Below are positions 56,761-64,000 of a DNA stretch of 64,000 bases, in pieces. Every line of letters starts with the position of its first letter. Within the stretch, counting starts at the first letter, position 1. Under the pieces are notes generated by a model that worked only from the letters and a program-made list of their open reading frames with translations, was not told the DNA's origin and did not search any database. Both the position numbers and the translations under genes were made by a program. The stretch comes from Larimichthys crocea. Lineage: Eukaryota > Chordata > Actinopteri > Sciaenidae. The stretch is taken from contig NC_040018.1 in assembly GCF_000972845.2 (NCBI RefSeq), forward strand, positions 3,391,632-3,455,631. The letters run 5' to 3'.

Positions 56761-58224
56761 TAGATACTCATAGTTCGGCACTGCAGCCATATGTGGAAGG
56801 ATCTGTTCAATACGAGCCAGAGACTTCTTGCTCAGATCTTTAGCTCTTTAGAGACCAGAATTCAATGCAGTCACAACACGTGCTACTCTTTGATTTAATA
56901 GGGGCAACTTAAGTGACACAGCACGCCATTCCTTACTCCTACCTGCATTAAAAAGCCACAGCCGATGGCAAACAAGTTGAAGCCTATTCCCCTGCTTTGA
57001 AAATCAGTATCTGAAGTAGAGGTTGATGAGACGACTTGAAGGAAAGTGGGTACAGCATAAAGACAAATTACAGCACGTCACACACTGACTCCTGGAATGC
57101 ATTGAAGCTTTCAGGCTGATGATACATAAGACTGTAATGCTATCTGGGTGTGAAAAAAAGGACAGCATTGGCTGTTGCAATGCAGGTTTCACCTACGATC
57201 GGCAGACTCTTTTTCAACGATATAAACACCTAAAAAGTGGCTTTTTATATTCCTGCCATCAGCATATAAAGTGTCAAATGTGAAGCAAATGATTTTCCAA
57301 AATGAGGATTCATTCCCTGAAAGCCAGAGATTAGATTAGATTAGATTTTATTGTCATTGCACAAAGTACAATAACAGAGACAGAGGAATGCAGTCATGCA
57401 GCATTTAACGAGAAGTGTAAAAAAACGTAAAGGGCAGAGTAATGTACATATACCGACCAGCCACTTCATCAGGTACACTTGTACAGTCCAGTGAAATCCA
57501 GTTTTGCATGGTAGGGTATATAGCTCATATGTTTGTTTGAAGACGTGATTATTATTAAATTAAAAACTTTATTTCCCAACCCCCCCTGCTGTATGCTTGC
57601 TTGGATTGTATTCCTGTTAAACTGACCACTGAAAATAACTTAATTCAGCTGTAGTTTATCAAGAGTTTGTGCTACAGAACTGTCCAATCCTGACGATAAT
57701 GAAGAAATCACAGAGCAGCAGCTCAGTCATCAAACCCATCTTTCTTCCCTCTCTCTCTCTCTCTCTCTCTCTCACTCACCCCATGATGCCCCTCTGCTGT
57801 GTATTAAAGAGGGAACTTGTGAATGGCGTGATTGTGTATTCAGTAAAGACGATGATGGCAGCTGCCGGTCTTGGCGTTGGGGAGAGCTTATGTGTGTGCT
57901 CGGGAGCGTGTATGTGTGTTAATGGTAATCCTGTAGATCCTGATGACTTATCCTTTATCCTTTATGAGTATGCATGTCGGGCTGCAGAGAAATAATTTGG
58001 CCTTTTAGTAGATTGCATAATAGCACATGAAGCCCTTGTGTCACAATCTGATCAATCTGATTGCAGAGGACTGTGGGCTGGTTTTAAATTAATTAAGGAG
58101 TGCTTTGCTGTTCATTTACTTTGATATAAAATCTATTTTGTGTGTGATGTTTTCTGTTTAGCTTGAAACAAGTGGGATTTTCTGTCTTCAAGGTTACTGA
58201 CCACTGTTTGTGTCTGTGTTTCAG
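56761..58224 (+). other. myo9a: myo9a intron 1, last part
   Basis: At 57333-57425 'agattagattagattttattgtcattgcac' style wording marks the tail of a common fish retroposon. A (CT)n run sits at about 57751-57773. The intron ends in tgtgtctgtgtttcag, a good acceptor. Confidence 0.55.
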
Positions 58225-58229
58225 GGGTA

Positions 58230-58238
58230 ATGTCTTGA
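58230..58238 (+). promoter_or_regulatory. myo9a: Upstream ORF 1 before myo9a
   Basis: ATG TCT TGA, a two-codon frame in the 5' untranslated part of the exon. Confidence 0.5.
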
Positions 58239-58291
58239 ATCGGTGGCCTCTCCAGCCCAGTAAAGGACGTGCCAGTGCCGGGCTGCTGCTA

Positions 58292-58315
58292 ATGGGAACT
58301 CCTGCTCCGCCATGA
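58292..58315 (+). promoter_or_regulatory. myo9a: Upstream ORF 2 overlapping the myo9a start codon
   Basis: ATG at 58292 reads MGTPAPP and stops at TGA 58313-58315, which overlaps the main ATG (58312-58314) as ATGA. The base at -3 is C for this ATG and G for the main one, so leaky scanning is likely. Confidence 0.55.
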
Positions 58316-59196
58316 GTGCTCGTGATGGCGTTGGAGGCGTTGGTGGCGTGGGCACCCTGGGCCGGCGGCAGCGCTTCGAGAACTCGGAGTTCACCGTACG
58401 CATCTACCCAGGCGCCCTGGCCGAGGGCACCATCTACTGCCCGATTAGCGCCCGCAAGACCACCTCAGCCGCTGAGGCCATCGAACGTGTCATTGACCGC
58501 CTGCAGCTTGACCGCACCAAGTGTTACGTTCTGGCCGAGGTGAAGGAGTTTGGCGGGGAAGAATGGATTCTGAACCCCTGCGACTGTCCCGTGCAGAGGA
58601 TGATGCTCTGGCCTCGCGTGGCGCTGGAGCATCGCCCGCTGTCTGGCGGCGAGGATTACCGCTTCCTCCTAAGGCAGAAGAACCTGGATGGCTCGATCCA
58701 CTACGGCGGTAGCCTCCAGATGTGGCTGCAGGTCACGGAGGAGCGCAGACGCATGGTGGAACGCGGCCTGCTGCCACAACCTGATTCTCAGGGCGACCAC
58801 GCAGATCTATGCCATCTGCCGGAGCTCAACGAGCGCTCGCTGCTGGACAACCTGCGCTCGCGCTTCCGCCAGGAAAAGATCTACACTTACGTCGGGAGCA
58901 TCCTTATCGTCATTAACCCCTTCAAGTTCCTGCCCATCTACAACCCCAAGTATGTGAAGATGTATGACAATCATACACTGGGAGATTTAGAGCCACATAT
59001 TTACGCTGTGGCGGATGTGGCTTACCACGCCATGCTGCAGAGGGAGAAAAATCAGTGCATTGTTATATCTGGGGAGAGCGGCTCTGGGAAGACGCAAAGC
59101 ACAAACTTTCTCATTCATCATCTGACTGCGCTCAGCCAGAAAGGTTTCGCCAGCGGAGTGGAGCAGATAATCCTCGGGGCGGGGCCAGTACTAGAG
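58312..59196 (+). CDS. myo9a: Unconventional myosin-IXa, first coding exon (gene continues right)
   Basis: 295 codons ending in phase 0 at GAG before donor gtaagc; the exon itself starts at 58225. Class IX myosins are single-headed actin motors that carry a RhoGAP domain in the tail. This exon encodes a Ras-associating domain at about residues 25-122 ([35 protein letters not shown]). The motor starts at about 164 and includes [20 protein letters not shown] and the P-loop GESGSGKT at 254-261. It stops just before the switch-1 region, whose exon was not found in this window. The N-terminus begins with a Gly/Val repeat (GVGGVGGVG) that the human protein lacks. The start has G at -3 and matches the family start region. 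Fish often have two myo9a copies; which one this is cannot be told. Confidence 0.97.
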
Positions 59197-62100
59197 GTAA
59201 GCAAAAAACATCTTTGGTTTCAGTAACAATCAAGGCGTTTACGAATGTGTTGAGAGGCTTGAATCAAGTTATAGAAAAGATGATTTTAGACACGACTTAA
59301 GACTTGAAAGCAGAAATATTTGTCTTTTTCTGACTCCCAGAACAATAAAAAAAATAAGTGTGACGGTGACCTTTACAGACTTGGGACTTGATCTTGAGCG
59401 AGGAGTCCGGCTGCACATATTTTCCATCATATTTGATTTCTAGCTTTATGTTGTGTTAAATGTTTGGTCAATTAAAAACCATCTCATTATATAAAAACTG
59501 TCTGCTCCAATCCTCATCAGTCCAGATGATCCCATCTGAGTTGTCTGCTGAAACTTTGAGTGTTGAGTTGGCTGACGCGCAGAGACTCCCTCATTCTTGA
59601 ATCAAGACTTAACTTGGATTTGCCCCAATAGACTGACAGCTCTAGCTAATAATGCTGCTTTGTGTTTCTGAGTTTTGAGTTGGCCTGTGACACCGGCTGA
59701 TATTCAGGTTACATCTCGGGGGCCGATATGTTCAGTGTGACATTGCCTGTATAAATGGATTCACTCCTGCTACAGCACTCGCTCTGATTCTGCACGGCTT
59801 TTAACATTAGTTACACAACAGTGCTTAGCCACAACTGTCTCTATGGTTGGCCCAGAGTTGTGTCTGCCCCCATTGCACTTTCAATCCAGCTGTGTGGGGA
59901 TTATACAGCACACAGAAGAGCTCTCTATCTGCAAGCAGGCCTATCAGTGGTTACATTTGTAGATTCCTCTTTTTGTGATCATTTTTCTTGCACAGTGGAA
60001 AGATTTTACTCAAGGTAGACCTTGTAGAGGCCCAGCCAAAGGTTGTGAAGGAAACTGGTTGTTTTCGTATCACTCAGGACATTCCACTCATATTCTTTTT
60101 CTTCTTCGGGGACCTGTCACTTTAATGCACACCAGTCAAGACTCTCTGACAAGTCCACAACGGCACATTGTTTTCTTATTTGTCTTCAACATCAACTGAA
60201 TTCCTGAAGGTTACATAACACCTTTTTAACTGTATGCACAATGCTGCCAGTCAGGAAGGCAGGAGTTTTATGTGGAGTTGTATCTCTGGCTGTTACGTCA
60301 CCTGACCACCAGCTGTTGATTCAACAGAGCAACGCTCACATAAATGCATAGATTTCTTCACCTGGGTAAAGTCGGCCATGACTGTACAAATGTGTACATT
60401 ATCGACTAGCCAAATAATTCTTGATATCTTGAGTTTCTGGGCAGTTTACTGGAGGGGATGTTAGTTTTAAATAGTTTATTACAGCCCAAATACTAATTCA
60501 TTTATCTCAGATCCTCCCTGTATAATAAAACAAATCTTCTGCCAGCGTTCCTAGCATCAATGTCAAGTTGAAAATGGTAGCCTAGAAGCCAAGTTCAAAG
60601 GCAACAATCTATGCAACAAGTAGCGCTGCATTGCGTTTTATTACCTTCAGTTTAGTAAACACACCTCTCAGGAATACCATTCATTGGTGTGTCTCTGGGG
60701 TTAATGTGTAAGCATATTGGATTAATCCTCAACGCGGCAACACGGGTGAGTAGTTCTGAGTGCAGAGGAGCAGCCTTTAATTGTTTGCACAGTAAGATTG
60801 CGTATCTGCCCGCTGGTGATTGATGCCAAGACTCTGGAGCGGCGGTGCTACTGCAAAGAGAGATGGACGAGAGGAGGGCGAGGGAGAACCGGCAGCCAGC
60901 ATTACCTCATAGGAATACTTCATCTTAATTTACTCGCAGGTCTTCATTCCCGGACAGTAGACGTAGCAGCACAGGAGGATTTTATTTTTTTAATGTAGTC
61001 TGTGGATTTCTTCATCTTCTTTAATGGGTGTACAATTTAATTAAAAAATGTTTGTCATTGAGGAGAAGTTCAATGTTATGGGGACAGTAAAAAGTATTGA
61101 CCCTCTCTCTTGAGTTAATGTTCAGTCATCTTAATGTAAAGAGCTTTGAGTTTAACCTTTGGTTTCAAGAGGGAGCCTACACCAGCTTTACTGCTTACAG
61201 GCAGTTTAACTTCCTGCATACCATGCCCTGTGTATGAGTATGCGGAAAGGGGTTTAGTGTAATAAACTGACTCAAGTGATGTCACTTGAGTTGTCGTCGG
61301 TTGCGTGAATAAATCTGAAGTTTGTGGAGAAGAAGCGACCTTACCAGACCTCTTATCTATGCTAGCTGCTGCTAACATAACTCACCCAAATCTCTGACCA
61401 AGCCGTCGCAAAGTCAACTCTCATTGTGGGTAGAAGTCCATCGTGAGTCAGACAGTACAATGTTAAATTGTTAGAGCTCCGGGAAAGTAATATTCATAAA
61501 TATGTTTTTATTTCCACCTCAAAATAAGTATAAAATCTGGTCAGTTTTCAAAATAAAACACCCTGTGCATACTACAATAGACAAATGGGAAACAATTTAA
61601 CCAAGTACACTACTTACTCATAGTAGAAGCACATAAACCAAGAAGAAATGTCCAAATCTGAACAGGAGTTGTGCCCGGTGGGATCCAGGAGTAAGACCAA
61701 ATTTAAAAAATAGCTGTCAGCACTGGACTGAGCACAATAAAGAAAAGATTATGACAAAAACAATATTTGGCCATTGAGCCACTTTACTTAAGGTTTAGTA
61801 CCTTGTTTAGTGGCACTGACTTGTGATTCAATGTAATTTACGGGAGTTACATTATATTTCCTTTTCTTTCTACGTCCAGATATTTGTGTCTCTGGTTCAG
61901 TTTACCATTTAGAAATGAATGATGTTGAGGCCTTCACCCTCAAGTTAAACAACACTACTGCAAAGTTTTCTGCTTTCTGTCAGTCGCAGGAAAACTCAAC
62001 CCGAAGGCCAAAAGCATATATGTGGAGAGATTTTTTTTTTTTTTAACTCTTGATAGAGGATATCACTTACAAGGGGTTTTGGTGTTTTTGGAAACCAGCC

Positions 62101-64000
62101 AACAGCTGCAGCTATGTGTTAAGATCCTGACAAGCCCTGTCTCTCAAGTGCTTCAATTAATAAAACTCAGCTTGAAGGAGATGAAAGCATAAGCCATGAG
62201 GGCATGTTGTGCTACTTAGATAAACACAGCAAGTTACAGCATTTTGTTTGAACGTGGTTATTATTCTTAATTTAAGGTGATTAGAGATGTGACAGGCTTC
62301 AATTTTGGGGTTAGACTTTTAGTGGATTTTACTTCCACTACCTTCAGCACCTCTGGACTTTAATTGACCCTGAACGAAGACGAACGCAAGCATACGTGAA
62401 ATGTGACAAATACTTCAGCTCATGTTGGTTTAGCGCTTATCTGCTGTCTGTCATTCCTGACGTTGATTACCTTCTTGTACCAGATATGTCTTAAATTGAC
62501 ATTACGCCATAAATTCCTGTGACTACATATTTACCTGCTGGAACGTACCGTTAAAAATAGTTGGTGGTTTTTACCATCTTTTGTCTCCCGGGCCAACACG
62601 GAGCACGGTATGTAGGAAGCTTTGACTCATGCTCACAAATGCAGAAATAATAATACATAATAGAAACTTCATTTCTAAAGTCACGACAGCAGACTGTAGA
62701 TGTTAAGCAATACACGTCAGACAGCTATGAAGAACGCTGTTAGTGCAGCATTACTATTACAGCCAATTTGCTGTACGTTTCTCCGCTCGATCTCCATTTG
62801 TTCCAACAGTGCTCATCACTAATGACAGGTTTCTGCAGAGGACTGTGTGTCTTGTCTTTGCGAGATGCCTGCTGAGTTCGCCCACATCATAGTTGACCTT
62901 TTTCTCTCAGTTTTCTAGTTCTACAAACACCAAACAACTGTTGATGGATTAAAGATTTATAGATGAAAAATATATCTTAGTTTGGATAGTTTGGAGTTGC
63001 TGTTGTTTTTTATTTGTAGTTTTCTTGTTCTAACTAGTCATCATCTAGTATTTAACTACCACCCAGGCTTGAATCCAGGTGTCACCCTGTCAAGACTTTG
63101 GTTTTCAGGTGGCTACCTGACACTTAAGAATGATTGAAAGCACAGTTGGGGGAGTGAATGTCCTAAATAGGTATGATAATGCAAGATGTGCTTAAAATCC
63201 TACAGGATGGGGTGTCAAGATGGCCTAATGGTTAACAAAACCACTATGTTCAGGCCTTGTGTTGTGTGTTATACCCCTTACTCTCTCGGCTGGATCTTTC
63301 TACAGTGTCTGCTATCTAAAAAAAATGTTTTGGTGATTTTAATGGTCGTTTTATGGCATCAATACAAGGCGATGATGCCACCACTATTTTAAGAATGAAT
63401 TGGTTCTGCTTCAGCGTTGTTGTTGACACTGATGAAAACAAAGACCGCTCATAGGAAGTATGGTCATTTATTTTTACATGCGAGCAAAGTGACAGCTTAA
63501 TATGAGCTCAGCTGTCTTCTGCTGTCCCCCGGGTCAAGACGGAGAGTATGCGGTTACCTCACGCTGCTCACTCTGACAGCGCATCATCAGGATCTGCTTT
63601 CCAAGATCAGGGAGGGGGGTGCCACAGGGCAATAGTGCAGGAGGTGCATGATGTGTGTGTTAGTGGGGTGTTTCAGGGGAACTTAAATGCTGCAAGGCAC
63701 TGCTGCTGCAGTCAAAGAATGAGCAAACACATACATTCATGTGAAGAGGTAAATTCAGTGAGAACAAAGACTTGAATGCTCTGTCATCAAAGTTGAAAAG
63801 AGTAGTCAATAAATACAACTAATTCATTGACATTTAGACATATTTTAATAATCAATTCATTGCTGAAGTATGCAAATATAAGGACAGGATGCCTTTTCTT
63901 TTATTATGTGATAATGAACTGAATATTTTTGAGCTTTAGACTTAGTTTTAGACCAAACTATTATTTGATTTAATCAAGAATTAACTGATAATGAAAATAA
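59197..64000 (+). other. myo9a: myo9a intron 2 (incomplete)
   Basis: At least 4.8 kb. I looked for the next motor exon (expected to begin AFGNAKT) and did not find it. The region contains a diverged repeat at about 61480-61720 and a poly-T run at 62030-62044. Reading past the donor would add VSKKHLWFQ and then stop, which is intron sequence. Confidence 0.7.
61480..61720. repeat. Diverged interspersed repeat shared with 37830-38070
   Basis: Recurrent phrases 'gggaaacaatttaac' and 'agcacataaaccaagaagaa', as in the partner copy. Confidence 0.35.

Noticed and set aside
58221..58403. Minus-strand open frame over the myo9a start
   Set aside because: Shadow of the GC-rich myo9a coding sequence.

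Overview
This window looks like nuclear DNA of a teleost fish, probably a spiny-rayed (percomorph) species. Genes are split by introns with GT/AG borders, the background is AT-rich with long CA/TG microsatellites, and the interspersed repeats are families I know from fish genomes. These include a tRNA-derived SINE, L2-, Rex1- and Rex3-like LINE fragments, and small hAT- and piggyBac-type elements. No bacterial, viral or organelle gene organisation is visible. The species cannot be named from the sequence alone.

Three protein-coding genes are supported, in the order gramd2a (+), senp8 (-), myo9a (+). From general knowledge, the human 15q23 region has the same order and relative orientation, so this is a conserved block. 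(1) gramd2a occupies about 3.9-16.3 kb. Nine coding exons join in frame with no phase conflict. They encode a GRAM domain (PI(4,5)P2 binding at ER-plasma membrane contacts) and a C-terminal transmembrane anchor. The first coding exon was not found. (2) senp8 (29618-30283, minus) has an uninterrupted 221-residue reading frame for the NEDD8 protease, with the His-Asp-Cys triad present. (3) myo9a begins at a GC-rich promoter near 32.4-33.3 kb. After a first intron of about 25 kb, its first coding exon (58225-59196) encodes a Ras-associating domain and the start of the myosin motor including the P-loop. The gene runs off the right edge.

senp8 and myo9a are divergent and share one CpG-rich promoter region, which holds an NRF1-type palindrome and an ETS-type site. 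The 13 kb between gramd2a and senp8 and the first myo9a intron hold mostly repeats: SINEs, LINE fragments on both strands, nested DNA transposon remnants and a local degenerate tandem duplication.

The observations most worth following up are: a (GT)27 tract replacing the polypyrimidine tract at the acceptor of the gramd2a membrane-anchor exon; two upstream ORFs before myo9a, one of which stops on the main start codon in an ATGA overlap; a piggyBac-like miniature element with exact TTAA flanks and a thrice-repeated palindrome; and a hAT-like miniature element nested in an older repeat whose empty site can be read from another copy. I saw no CRISPR array, true tRNA or rRNA gene, or clearly new gene system.
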